64,000 nucleotides of DNA from VXOI01 sp965261945 (GTDB lineage: Bacteria > Chloroflexota > Dehalococcoidia > Lucifugimonadales > UBA3495): contig CBDHEF010000002.1 in the NCBI GenBank assembly GCA_965261945.1, positions 1 through 64,000 on the forward strand, in the 5' to 3' direction. The translations under genes were made by a program, and so were the position numbers. The notes below the pieces were generated by a model, which ran no database searches, was not told where the DNA came from, and saw only the letters and a list, made by a program, of their open reading frames with translations. Each line of letters begins with the position of its first letter. Position 1 is the stretch's first letter. Positions 54,023 through 64,000 of this stretch are shown one piece after another.

Positions 54023-54358
54023 TCACGCCAGCGGAACGACGCAACTGATGCTGGGCGCGTCGCCGGGTACGCGGGTGGTGTGGCCCTGGCCTGTGGTGTC
54101 CTCCACCAGCCGGGCGTCACCGGGGTTGAACGTGTGTGTGGCGCCGTCGCCCAGCCCGATTTCGATGTTGCCCGACAGCGATATGATGTATTGCCGCCGG
54201 GGCGCGGGGTGCCAGTCGATGAAGCGCCCCGGCTCCCACTCGCGGAAGGTGATGGTCGAGACGGCGATGGCCTGCGTCAACTCCGGGTGGTCGGCCATTT
54301 GAAGCTCTTCGAGGTGGCTCTGCCCGTCGTCGCCGGAATACAGGCGGTAGATGCCCAT
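54023..54358 (-). CDS. Small cupin, tandem copy 4 (type B)
   Basis: 111 residues: MGIYRLYSGDDGQSHLEELQ, PGRFIDWHPAPRRQYIISLS, GDARLVEDTTGQGHTTRVPG. Sister of copy 3. Four paralogues in a row in two subtypes imply two rounds of duplication. Metal-binding residues are probably the His in DWHPAP and GQGH. Confidence 0.85.
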   Translation of the reverse strand: MGIYRLYSGDDGQSHLEELQMADHPELTQAIAVSTITFREWEPGRFIDWHPAPRRQYIISLSGNIEIGLGDGATHTFNPGDARLVEDTTGQGHTTRVPGDAPSISCVVPLA

Positions 54359-54375
54359 TGTTGGCTCCTTAACAA

Positions 54376-54415
54376 GTTCCCTCTCCCCCTGGGAGAGGGT
54401 TAGGGTGAGGGAGTG
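54376..54415. repeat. REP-like palindrome
   Basis: TTCCCTCTCCCCCTGGGAGA followed by GGGTTAGGGTGAGGGAGT, between cupin copy 4 and the HEPN-like gene. Confidence 0.9.
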
Positions 54416-54801
54416 CCTGAGTAACCCGCCAATCTTGCCGCGTCGTTGATGTAGTCGGCTGTTTCGCGGATGCGCCGCTCCACTTCGTCCGCGGGTTCAC
54501 AGACACCCAAGTAAAAGCAGGCCCCATGCAGTTCGCTCTGTCTGGAGTGATAGCGTCTGCGCATGGGACGGAGGGCATGGTCTTCTGTGGCCAGCCTCGC
54601 CAGTCCCCGTGTGGTATCGGAGGATATTTCCGGCTCCACATCCGTCCGGGCCAGTATGAGCGCGTCAGTGGCCCGCTTGGTGGCGCACCACGCCTTTTCC
54701 GCGGCGTCGCGGATGTCGCCTGCCGTCAGCAGCCGCAGCGCGTCGGCGTGGACGGCGCGGGCGTCGGCGAAAATGGCGGATACGCGGTCGGTGGCTACCA
54801 T
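54400..54801 (-). CDS. PaREP1/HEPN-like small helical protein
   Basis: 133 residues from ATG 54801 (start not certain; the frame is open 35 codons earlier). Helix pattern ALRLLTAGDIRDAAEKAWCA then TKRATDALILA resembles PaREP1/HEPN-type proteins, usually paired with small nucleotidyltransferases, none of which is seen here. The R-x4-H motif is not obvious (RRRYHSRQSELHGACFY is a candidate). The REP palindrome overlaps its 3' end. Confidence 0.55.
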   Translation of the reverse strand: MVATDRVSAIFADARAVHADALRLLTAGDIRDAAEKAWCATKRATDALILARTDVEPEISSDTTRGLARLATEDHALRPMRRRYHSRQSELHGACFYLGVCEPADEVERRIRETADYINDAARLAGYSGTPSP

Positions 54802-54909
54802 GCGGCGTTTGCTACTCCCGGTTGTGAGCTTCCTGCGCCGTAGCTTAAACGTCGGCGCGGCGTGTGGCAACCGGCGGGTGTCAGGAGATTTAACGCAATG
54901 GCGCAATGG

Positions 54910-55812
54910 TTATTTATTTGGGACGTAAATCCAGCCTTCTTTCCGGGCGGCTTCCTTTTCTTGCATACCCAAGGCATCCTCGGAAGCCCAGCGGGTAGAT
55001 GTTGGGCGAGAGATGGTTGTTACGATTTCGTTGGACGGTTTGTGGAAAGCTGTACTATCCCTGTACCAAAGGGCCGCCACTACCGCCGCCACCACTGAGT
55101 CCAGACAGTCGTCGTATTCTAGGCAAAGCTCGCGGTAGCCTTTCTGACGACAATCATTCAAATTGGGCAAGCTGATACCGGAGGTTTCGGATAGGGTATC
55201 CAGAATCTCCTTGCGTAATTGATGGGCTTTGGCACCACTTTTGTAGCCTTTATCAGGCAGGCCGAAAGATGCGAGCGCTGCGCCAGGCATTACTTCCAAT
55301 AGGACTGACGACTGAGTTTCTAGTTTAGGAAGCGGGGGAATGTGAAAACCGCCAGATGTCGAAAGGGTATGCAATAGCTTCATTCCTTCAAATGTCATTG
55401 GAACCATATTGGGGTTGACTCTGTGAAGACATGAGTAGCATCCCGGCACGTGCAAATCGCCGATACGCAAAAGTTCATCTGCGACGGTCGGCGCGAATTT
55501 GTCTACTATAAATCTAAAACACTTCCGGTCATTAAGATTGTGTGCGGCTTGCCACAAGTCGGGCATCGCGCGGGCATTCGGTTCCCAATGATCGGCGAAT
55601 GCAATCGGTACACCAAAGGGGAAATCCATCGCCGCTACTGCGTAGTCCTTCTGATTCAAACACTGCGTCAGCTTGTCACGGCTAAGAGGTCGGCAGTCTT
55701 CTATTTTTAGCGCTACGCCGTCGAACTGTCCCTTTGTAACCCAAGTTTTGCCTACTTGCGTGTCCTTTCCACCCCCGCTGAAGTCCACTCCCACTATCGT
55801 CCGCTCTGTCAT
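54910..55812 (-). CDS. DUF429 family protein (RNase H-like fold)
   Basis: 300 residues: IVGVDFSGGGKDTQVGKTWV (first strand with Asp), YAVAAMDFPFGVPIAFAD, and the helix YDDCLDSVVAAVVAALWYRD near the end, the three acidic regions of DUF429 predicted nucleases of the RNase H fold. It lies upstream of the HEPN-like gene in the same direction with a ~110-base gap. Function of the family is unproven. Confidence 0.82.
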   Translation of the reverse strand: MTERTIVGVDFSGGGKDTQVGKTWVTKGQFDGVALKIEDCRPLSRDKLTQCLNQKDYAVAAMDFPFGVPIAFADHWEPNARAMPDLWQAAHNLNDRKCFRFIVDKFAPTVADELLRIGDLHVPGCYSCLHRVNPNMVPMTFEGMKLLHTLSTSGGFHIPPLPKLETQSSVLLEVMPGAALASFGLPDKGYKSGAKAHQLRKEILDTLSETSGISLPNLNDCRQKGYRELCLEYDDCLDSVVAAVVAALWYRDSTAFHKPSNEIVTTISRPTSTRWASEDALGMQEKEAARKEGWIYVPNK

Positions 55813-55890
55813 CGCGCTGCCTCCGTGCTAGAATTGGCCGGGTTTTGCCTGCATTATATCAACTGAGAATTGACGATAGGGGATGTTGAC

Positions 55891-56751
55891 ATGGACTTCA
55901 CGACGCGCCGGGCGAGATACCGGGGGATTCTGGCCGGAGACAAGTGCGTGCATCCGGGGTCGGTGTTCGACCCGATTTCGGCGCGGATTGCCGAGGATTT
56001 GGGCTTTGAGGTGGGGATGTTCGCCGGGTCCATCGCCTCGTTCACTGTGCTGGGAGCGCCGGACATCGTGGTGCTGACCCTGACCGAGTTCGCTCAGCAG
56101 ATTCACCGCATCTGCCGCGCCGGCGACCTCTCGCTGATGGTGGACGCCGACCACGGCTACGGCAACGCGCTGAACGTGATGCGAACGGTGGAGGAGCTGG
56201 AGACCGCCGGCGTGTCGGCCCTGACCATCGAGGACACGGCGCTGCCCATCGGCTTCGGCGCGAGTGGCGCGCAACTGCTGTCGGTTGAGGAGGGCATCGG
56301 CAAGATGAAGGCCGCGCTGGCCGGCCGCACCGACCCGGCCCTGACCATCGCCGGCCGCACCAGCGCCCTGCGCATATCCGGCCTGGAAGACACCATCCGG
56401 CGGGCCAAGGCTTACGAGCAGGCCGGGGTCGATGCCATCTTCCTGGCCGGGGCCTCCACCCGCGACGAGGTGGCGGCGGTGGCCGCCGAGGTCTCGTTGC
56501 CGCTGCTGCTGGGCGGGACCACCGGCGAGTTGCAGGACAAGGAATGGCTGGGGGCCAACGGCGTCCGCGTGGCGTTGCAGGGTCACCTGCCCTTCTCTGC
56601 GGCGGTCAAGGCGGTCTACGACACCCTCAAGGCGTTGCGCGACGGCGTGGCGCCCGCCGACCTGCGCGACAGCCTGGCCACCGACGAGCAGATGGCCGAG
56701 TTCACCCGCCGCGCCAGCTACGACCGCTGGACGGTGGATTTCCTGAATTAG
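55891..56751 (+). CDS. Isocitrate lyase/PEP mutase superfamily enzyme
   Basis: 286 residues from ATG 55891. VHPGSVFDPISARIAEDLGF, SLMVDADHGYGNALNVMRTV and VSALTIEDTALPIGFGASGA place it with oxaloacetate decarboxylases and methylisocitrate-lyase-like enzymes (the D-x-D-x-G-Y-G loop VDADHGYG). It lacks the KKCGH motif of true isocitrate lyase. Cleaves or decarboxylates a 2-oxo or 2-hydroxy acid with Mg2+. Confidence 0.9.
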   Translation: MDFTTRRARYRGILAGDKCVHPGSVFDPISARIAEDLGFEVGMFAGSIASFTVLGAPDIVVLTLTEFAQQIHRICRAGDLSLMVDADHGYGNALNVMRTVEELETAGVSALTIEDTALPIGFGASGAQLLSVEEGIGKMKAALAGRTDPALTIAGRTSALRISGLEDTIRRAKAYEQAGVDAIFLAGASTRDEVAAVAAEVSLPLLLGGTTGELQDKEWLGANGVRVALQGHLPFSAAVKAVYDTLKALRDGVAPADLRDSLATDEQMAEFTRRASYDRWTVDFLN

Positions 56752-56881
56752 AATCGCAGCGCCACCGGTGTAGGGGCGGGTTTGAAACCCGCCCCTACGT
56801 ACAAGCCCCTACGTACAAGTACCCCGTTGGCCGTTTTGGGATAAACTAATGCCGCAACCGAATCAATACAGGAGGGAAATC

Positions 56882-57298
56882 GTGAACGTCTTTTACAATC
56901 ACCTGCATTTCCGCAGCGCCGACCCCGATGACGCGGCCAAGTTTTATTGCGACAACTTTGGGGCTGAAATTACCGCGGAGCGGCCGCTGTCCAACACCAA
57001 GTCCATCGAGCTGTCGCTGAACGGCGCATACCTGATGACCATCTCCGGGCGGGCCCAGGGCGAAGACCCGGTGGCAGGGTCCACCGAGCCGCGCTACGGC
57101 CTGGACCACCTGGGCTTCCAGACCGACGACATTATGACCCTGGCGGCCACGCTGAAGTCCAACAGCGTCCACTTCAACTGCGAGCCGTGGGTGATGCCCT
57201 CCGGTTCCGCCGTGGCCTTCATCGTGGCCCCCGATGAGGTCAGCGTGGAGATTATCCAGCGCCCATCGGCCGGCGAAGAGAAGGTAGTGCTGGCCTAG
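56882..57298 (+). CDS. VOC-superfamily protein
   Basis: 138 residues from GTG 56882, with AGGAGG five bases upstream; an ATG at 56849 lacks a site. FYNHLHFRSADPDDAAKFYC and YGLDHLGFQTDDIMTLAATL give the two halves, with metal-ligand candidates His, His and Glu (VEIIQRP). Unknown substrate. Confidence 0.85.
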   Translation: MNVFYNHLHFRSADPDDAAKFYCDNFGAEITAERPLSNTKSIELSLNGAYLMTISGRAQGEDPVAGSTEPRYGLDHLGFQTDDIMTLAATLKSNSVHFNCEPWVMPSGSAVAFIVAPDEVSVEIIQRPSAGEEKVVLA

Positions 57299-57358
57299 TT
57301 TCAGCGGGAATTAGCGCTGAGGAGGGGCGCACAGACGTGCGCCCCTATGTTTTGCATC

Positions 57359-58216
57359 TTAAAGCCCCTCAAAGAAGTCCGCGCCTACCTTCTCGCCGTC
57401 GGCGACCTCGGGGTGGGCGCGGACGTAGAACTCGCGGCCCAGGATGCGGGCGGTTACGTGGCGGGGGACGCGGTGGTAGGGCCAGTCGGGGGCGATCTGG
57501 GTGCGGTGGCAGAGGATGCAGGCTATCTTGGCCTCCATGTCGCCGTCGGCGGATACGTCCAGTTCCAGGTGCAGCTCCTCCTCGGGGACGCCCTGAAGCT
57601 CCTGCTCCGGGCTGGGCATGGGCCAGTTGATGCCCTCGCCGCGCAGGGCCTCGGCCCACTCCCGGCGGAATCCCTGCGGGCGCACACTGTAGAACAGCCG
57701 CTGCGGCTGGTATGGCTCCAGTCCGCCCGACAATTGCTGCGGGAAGGCGTCGGGGTCGGCGGCCAGATGAAACGCTGCCGTGGCGTGGTTGGAGATGGCG
57801 ATGTGGTCGGGGTGGCCGTACAGCCCGTCGGGGCCGAAGGTCAGCACCACTTGGGGGCGGAACGTGCGCATCTCCAGCACCAGGCGTTCCACCACCTCGT
57901 CCGTGCTGGCTTTGATGAACGCCTTGGGGTGATTGTTGGCCTCCCAGCCCTGCATACCCGAATCGCGGTAGCCCCACACGTCGTTGCTGCCCAAGCGAAG
58001 GGCGCGCGCGGCGCAGGACAATTCGACTTCGCGAATCTGCCCGAGTGTCTCCCGCGTTGCCGATCCGTCCTGCCGGATCTCACCCTCCTCGCCCAGCGTG
58101 GTAGTGACGAGCCGCGCATCCACGCCCCGCCGGGTGTGGGCCGCCAGCGCCCCGCCGACCGGAAACGCCTCATCGTCAGGGTGAGCAAAACAGGCCAGCA
58201 ATCGGTGCTCGGGCAT
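57359..58216 (-). CDS. PIG-L/LmbE family deacetylase
   Basis: 285 residues from ATG 58216. AHPDDEAFPVGGALAAHTRR holds the Zn motif AHPDDE; TFGPDGLYGHPDHIAISNHA holds the second, HPDH. Family members deacetylate N-acetylglucosaminyl lipids, mycothiol or bacillithiol precursors, or other amides. The protein is near the MshB/Mca class in length. Confidence 0.93.
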   Translation of the reverse strand: MPEHRLLACFAHPDDEAFPVGGALAAHTRRGVDARLVTTTLGEEGEIRQDGSATRETLGQIREVELSCAARALRLGSNDVWGYRDSGMQGWEANNHPKAFIKASTDEVVERLVLEMRTFRPQVVLTFGPDGLYGHPDHIAISNHATAAFHLAADPDAFPQQLSGGLEPYQPQRLFYSVRPQGFRREWAEALRGEGINWPMPSPEQELQGVPEEELHLELDVSADGDMEAKIACILCHRTQIAPDWPYHRVPRHVTARILGREFYVRAHPEVADGEKVGADFFEGL

Positions 58217-58298
58217 AACAGTCAATCCGCCACAATTGGAATTGCCTGCCATAGCCATAGTAGAGCGGCAGGCGCGGGTTTCCATTCTATTGGGAGAG

Positions 58299-59105
58299 TC
58301 AGGAAAGGGACACTGTCCAGCCGTCCGGGGACGCATTCAGATTCAATCCCTGTATACGGCCAAACGGGATAAACTCGTCATAATGCCGGTCTAACTGTAC
58401 GCGCCAACCCCGCTGATACCAAAGGCCGGGATCCTCCGGCGGTTGGCCTTGAAGCGCCAGAAACTCCTGCCCCGCTTGGTCAATCCTGCCTATGTAGACG
58501 TCCTGAGACAGGCCGGCGTACACGTCTCCGTTTTCCAGCAGCGCCGCCTCCTGCCCTACCAATTCGCTGGAGATTATATCGGGCGGGATTTCAATGCCGA
58601 GCCTTTCCAAACCGTGCAAGACACGCGATATTTGATCCCGCGCTTCCCTGCGGCCTTCTCGCAGGCCCTCCGTCAGGCCCTGCGCCCGGCCTTCCTGCAC
58701 GCCTACCGCCCGGCCTTCCTGCACACCTACTGCCCGGCCTTCCTGCACACCTACTGCCCGGCCTTCCGCCCGCCGCTTTTCTATATCCTTCTCTCGCTGC
58801 GCCAGCGCCCAAAACACCATCCTAACCACCCATTCCATTGCAAAAACTGCCGCGGCGTAGACCACGACGCCCAAGGGAACCAGGTCGGCTAGAAATCCCA
58901 GGCGTTCCCGGTCATTCCAACCCCATACTCCCGCATAGCGCGACAAAAGCCCCGTCGCTATCAGTACGCCAACCGGAGAAAACGCCAGGTGCGCCCGTCT
59001 CCATCTCCGCCGCCATCCCCTGCTTAGCCAGCTCTTTAGCCTGTTGAACACACGAGTATTATAACCGCGTATCAGATAGTATGGAGCGTGGACAAACAGG
59101 CCCAT
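58299..59105 (-). CDS. Membrane-anchored protein with 8-residue coiled repeats
   Basis: 268 residues: two hydrophobic segments (~44-58 and ~74-98), then a charged helix with the unit GRAVGVQE repeated three times, ended by GRAQGLTEGLREGRREARDQ, and a soluble C-terminal domain. The 24-bp DNA repeat coincides with the peptide repeat, so copy number may vary. No family recognised. Confidence 0.7.
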   Translation of the reverse strand: MGLFVHAPYYLIRGYNTRVFNRLKSWLSRGWRRRWRRAHLAFSPVGVLIATGLLSRYAGVWGWNDRERLGFLADLVPLGVVVYAAAVFAMEWVVRMVFWALAQREKDIEKRRAEGRAVGVQEGRAVGVQEGRAVGVQEGRAQGLTEGLREGRREARDQISRVLHGLERLGIEIPPDIISSELVGQEAALLENGDVYAGLSQDVYIGRIDQAGQEFLALQGQPPEDPGLWYQRGWRVQLDRHYDEFIPFGRIQGLNLNASPDGWTVSLS

Positions 59106-59159
59106 TCGAAAAGTTCCTCTCCCAGGGGAGAGGGCGTATGAGAGAGGGAATCAAGCCCC

Positions 59160-60512
59160 GTGTACCTGACTGAAACCGAACTGGACATACCCCGCGCCCC
59201 GGTGGGCGTGGGCCTGCTGGAGTGGCTGACGCGGCAGATGGCGGAGCGGCTGCCCGCGGGCCGCATTCCCCTCCGGCTGGTGGTCACGGAAACCAGCGGG
59301 CGCGGGTATCGCTGCGAGGCGACAACGTTGGCGGACGGCGACGGACCGCCCGCAGACTCGCGGAGCCGCGTCGTGCAGGATGACTTCATCGAGTTCCGGC
59401 CCCGGCTCTCGGAGAACACAGCGCAGTTCAACGCTGTGCTGCTGGTGCCGACCGGCATCGGCGCGGCCATCGGCGGGCACGCCGGCGACGCCACGCCGGT
59501 GGCCCGGCTCTTGGCGCCGGTGTGCGATACGCTGGTTACTCATCCCAACGTCGTGAACGCCTCGGATATCAACGAGATGCCCGCCAACGCCCTGTACGTC
59601 GAGGGCAGCGTGATATGCCGCCTGTTGATGGGGACGGCGGGGTTGCAGCCGGTGCGGGCCAACCGGGTGCTGGCGGTGGTGGATTCTCACCCAAATCCGC
59701 TGTTCACTGAGTTGGCGGTGAACGCCGTGAATGCGGCCCACGCCTCCTACGGCCTGCACTGCCCTGCCGTGGTCGCCCTGGAGCCGCCGCTGGTGATGAG
59801 CTCCGTCTACACTGATTCTGCCCGCGCCGCCGGTCGAATCGAAGACGTGGAGAGGCTGTTTGCCGTTCTGGACTCGCGGCGGGGCGAATATGACGCGGTG
59901 GCGCTGTCGTCGGTGATTTCCGTCCCGTTCCAGTACCACTCCGACTATTTCACCAGCCGAGGCGGGATGGTCAACCCCTGGGGCGGTGTGGAGGCGATGC
60001 TGACCCACGCCGTCTCCAGCCGCTACGAGGTGCCGTCGGCCCACTCGCCGATGCTGGAGTCGCAGGAGGTGCTGGACCTGGACGTGGGCGTAGTGGACCC
60101 ACGCATGGCCGCCGAGGCTGTCTCCATAACCTTCCTGCAATCGGTGCTCAAGGGACTGCAACGCAGCCCGCGAATCATCACCGGCCACGAGGCGATGCGG
60201 GAACCCGGTGTGCTGTCCGCCCGCGACGTGTCCTGCCTGGTGCTGCCGGAGGGCTGCCTGGGGCTACCCACGTTGGCGGCGCTGGAACAGGGCATCCCGG
60301 TCATCGAGGTGGAGGAGAACGCCAATCTGATGCGCAATGACCTTTCCGTCCTCCCGTGGCGGCAGGGCCGGTTCTACCGCGTCGCCAACTACTGGGAGGC
60401 CGCAGGCGTGATGGCGGCCCTGAAGGCGGGCATCAACCCCGCCTCCGTGCGTCGGCCCCTAGCGCCGGTGCCGGTTCAGAGAAGTTCTCCCTCCCTCGAT
60501 GGCAAGGGTTAG
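59160..60512 (+). CDS. DUF3326 family protein
   Basis: 450 residues from GTG 59160. Family core IGGHAGDATPVARLLAPVCD, LVTHPNVVNASDINEMPANA, LYVEGSVICRLLMG and NRVLAVVDSHPNP, typical of DUF3326 in cyanobacteria, plants and Chloroflexota. The C-terminal third (VLSARDVSCLVLPEGCLGLP, TLAALEQGIPVIEVEENANL) is also typical. Function unknown. Confidence 0.85.
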   Translation: MYLTETELDIPRAPVGVGLLEWLTRQMAERLPAGRIPLRLVVTETSGRGYRCEATTLADGDGPPADSRSRVVQDDFIEFRPRLSENTAQFNAVLLVPTGIGAAIGGHAGDATPVARLLAPVCDTLVTHPNVVNASDINEMPANALYVEGSVICRLLMGTAGLQPVRANRVLAVVDSHPNPLFTELAVNAVNAAHASYGLHCPAVVALEPPLVMSSVYTDSARAAGRIEDVERLFAVLDSRRGEYDAVALSSVISVPFQYHSDYFTSRGGMVNPWGGVEAMLTHAVSSRYEVPSAHSPMLESQEVLDLDVGVVDPRMAAEAVSITFLQSVLKGLQRSPRIITGHEAMREPGVLSARDVSCLVLPEGCLGLPTLAALEQGIPVIEVEENANLMRNDLSVLPWRQGRFYRVANYWEAAGVMAALKAGINPASVRRPLAPVPVQRSSPSLDGKG

Positions 60513-60585
60513 ACTGGGACTGGACTATTGCAAAGCCGGATAGCTCGTCCAGTTCCTGACGGGTCAGCGTGGCCGGCGGCTATTC

Positions 60586-62937
<2,352 letters not shown>

Positions 62938-63096
62938 ATCGTCCCTCGACTTATGAAGTATTTTCAATCCAGACTGATGATAATGTATATTATCTATTAT
63001 CGTCAGGGCGCAATCTGCTCCCCTATAATATAACCAAGCCGGTTGTGTTCGATACTGACGCGGGCGAGCGGGCGGGACGGGAAAGAGCGAGGATGT

Positions 63097-64000
63097 ATGG
63101 CTACCTTCGGAGACCTCGAAAGAGCGCTGGCTGACCTTTATCCCTACCGGTGGGCCATCGGGGCCGCGGTGTTGGCGCTCATCGCCGCGTTCCTGGCCTT
63201 CGCTTGGTGGCGCGGCTGGCACCGGTGGACCTGGAGATACCGCAAGCCGCTGGGCATCGTGTCCGTGCCCCTGCTGTTGGTGACGTTGTGGCTGGGCTGG
63301 TCGCTGGGGTCCCCGCTGTTCACCAACGTAACGGTGGACGAATCGTTCCCCTTCGCCGCCACCGCCATGGTGCCCGAGGGCATGGAGCGGGAGGACGTGG
63401 AAGAAATCCTTTCCGGCTTCGCCAAGGTGGACAGCCCGGTGATGGAGACCATGCCCGCCCCTGCCGCCATCGACGCATCCGCGGCCCTGGCTTCCGGTGA
63501 GGCCGACGCGGACGGCGCGCTGGTGGTTATTTCTCCATCACGCCGCGCCGCTCTCGACGATGGAATGGCAATGGCGATGGAAGCGCTGGAAACCGGCAGC
63601 ATGGAAGAAGCAGCGGCGATGACCGAAAAAGCCGTGGCCATGATGGAGGAAGCCATTCAGCAGTCGGAAATGGCGATGCAGCCTGCGGCAGCCAACGAGG
63701 TGCAGGCGGTGGCCATGGGCAGCTTCAAGGACGCCGACGCCTTCCACCGGGGCAGCGGCGCCGCCACCATCTACCGCACGCCCGACGGGGCCGAAATACT
63801 GCGCCTGGAAAACCTGGAGGTCACCAACGGCCCGGCGTTGCGCGTCGTCCTGTCCCCCCACCCCGACCCGGAGCGTTCCGAACAGGTGAAGCAGGAAGGC
63901 TACGTCGACCTCGGCGACCTCAAGGGCAACCGGGGCAACCAGAACTACCCCATCCCCGCGGGTGTTGACACCTCGATACACAAGAGCGTGGTCATATATT
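63097..64000 (+). CDS. DM13-domain membrane protein, truncated by the window edge
   Basis: From ATG 63097, 301 codons to the end. Two N-terminal hydrophobic segments (~19-36, 51-66), an Ala/Met/Glu-rich helix, then FKDADAFHRGSGAATIYRTP, LEVTNGPALRVVLSPH and YVDLGDLKGNRGNQNYPIPA, the DM13 electron-transfer domain. The C-terminus lies outside. Divergent from the molybdenum hydroxylase gene; both could share the 160-bp gap for regulation. Confidence 0.88.
   Translation, partial: MATFGDLERALADLYPYRWAIGAAVLALIAAFLAFAWWRGWHRWTWRYRKPLGIVSVPLLLVTLWLGWSLGSPLFTNVTVDESFPFAATAMVPEGMEREDVEEILSGFAKVDSPVMETMPAPAAIDASAALASGEADADGALVVISPSRRAALDDGMAMAMEALETGSMEEAAAMTEKAVAMMEEAIQQSEMAMQPAAANEVQAVAMGSFKDADAFHRGSGAATIYRTPDGAEILRLENLEVTNGPALRVVLSPHPDPERSEQVKQEGYVDLGDLKGNRGNQNYPIPAGVDTSIHKSVVIY

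Overview
The window looks like a high-GC bacterial chromosome, most likely Chloroflexota (SAR202/Dehalococcoidia-like or a sponge- or sediment-associated relative). This is inferred from gene content, since no rRNA or single-copy phylogenetic marker is present: MmgE/PrpD, cyclase-family, LLM-flavin, molybdenum hydroxylase, DUF1501, DUF3326 and DM13 genes, many palindromic intergenic repeats and Cys/His-rich mini-proteins. One tRNA (Trp, anticodon CCA) is present.

Layout. 0-10.8 kb is an accessory block with nearly all genes on the minus strand: a lipoprotein, Fn3/Ig-like surface proteins, a HEPN protein with a membrane tail, tiny Cys/His or basic proteins, a serine-recombinase remnant and nested IS380/IS110-type relics. 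Five units carry the same ~45-bp promoter-like element with an extended -10 box and fixed spacing. Several of the larger genes have frameshifts or stops. 10.77-17.14 kb is a type I-E CRISPR array of 104 complete repeats plus one degenerate terminal repeat, transcribed on the minus strand. 17.2-26.6 kb is a complete type I-E operon (cas3, cse1, cse2, cas7e, cas5e, cas6e, cas1, cas2), with a divergent DnaQ-like exonuclease beside cas3.

The most interesting signal lies between cas3 and cse1. A two-repeat mini-CRISPR in the opposite orientation keeps the array's exact 61-bp period. Nucleotides 2-11 of its spacer are perfectly complementary to a site over the predicted start point of the cse1-cas2 promoter (TTGACA, 17 bp, TAAAGT). 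This is the layout expected for a crRNA-like guide that makes Cascade repress its own operon (CreR/CreA-type). A small 52-residue ORF heads that transcript, and a lone repeat stem-loop lies between cas6e and cas1.

27-35 kb is decayed: a treY pseudogene fused to a treZ fragment and expanded by two minisatellites (13 bp and 22 bp), transposase relics, and an oligopeptide ABC transporter lacking nearby ATPase genes. 35-64 kb is metabolic chromosome: a 22-residue-repeat helical protein, VOC and cupin proteins, oxidoreductase and hydrolase genes, a VapBC pair, four tandem small cupins, a lone CoxL-type molybdenum hydroxylase subunit, and a DM13 protein running off the end.
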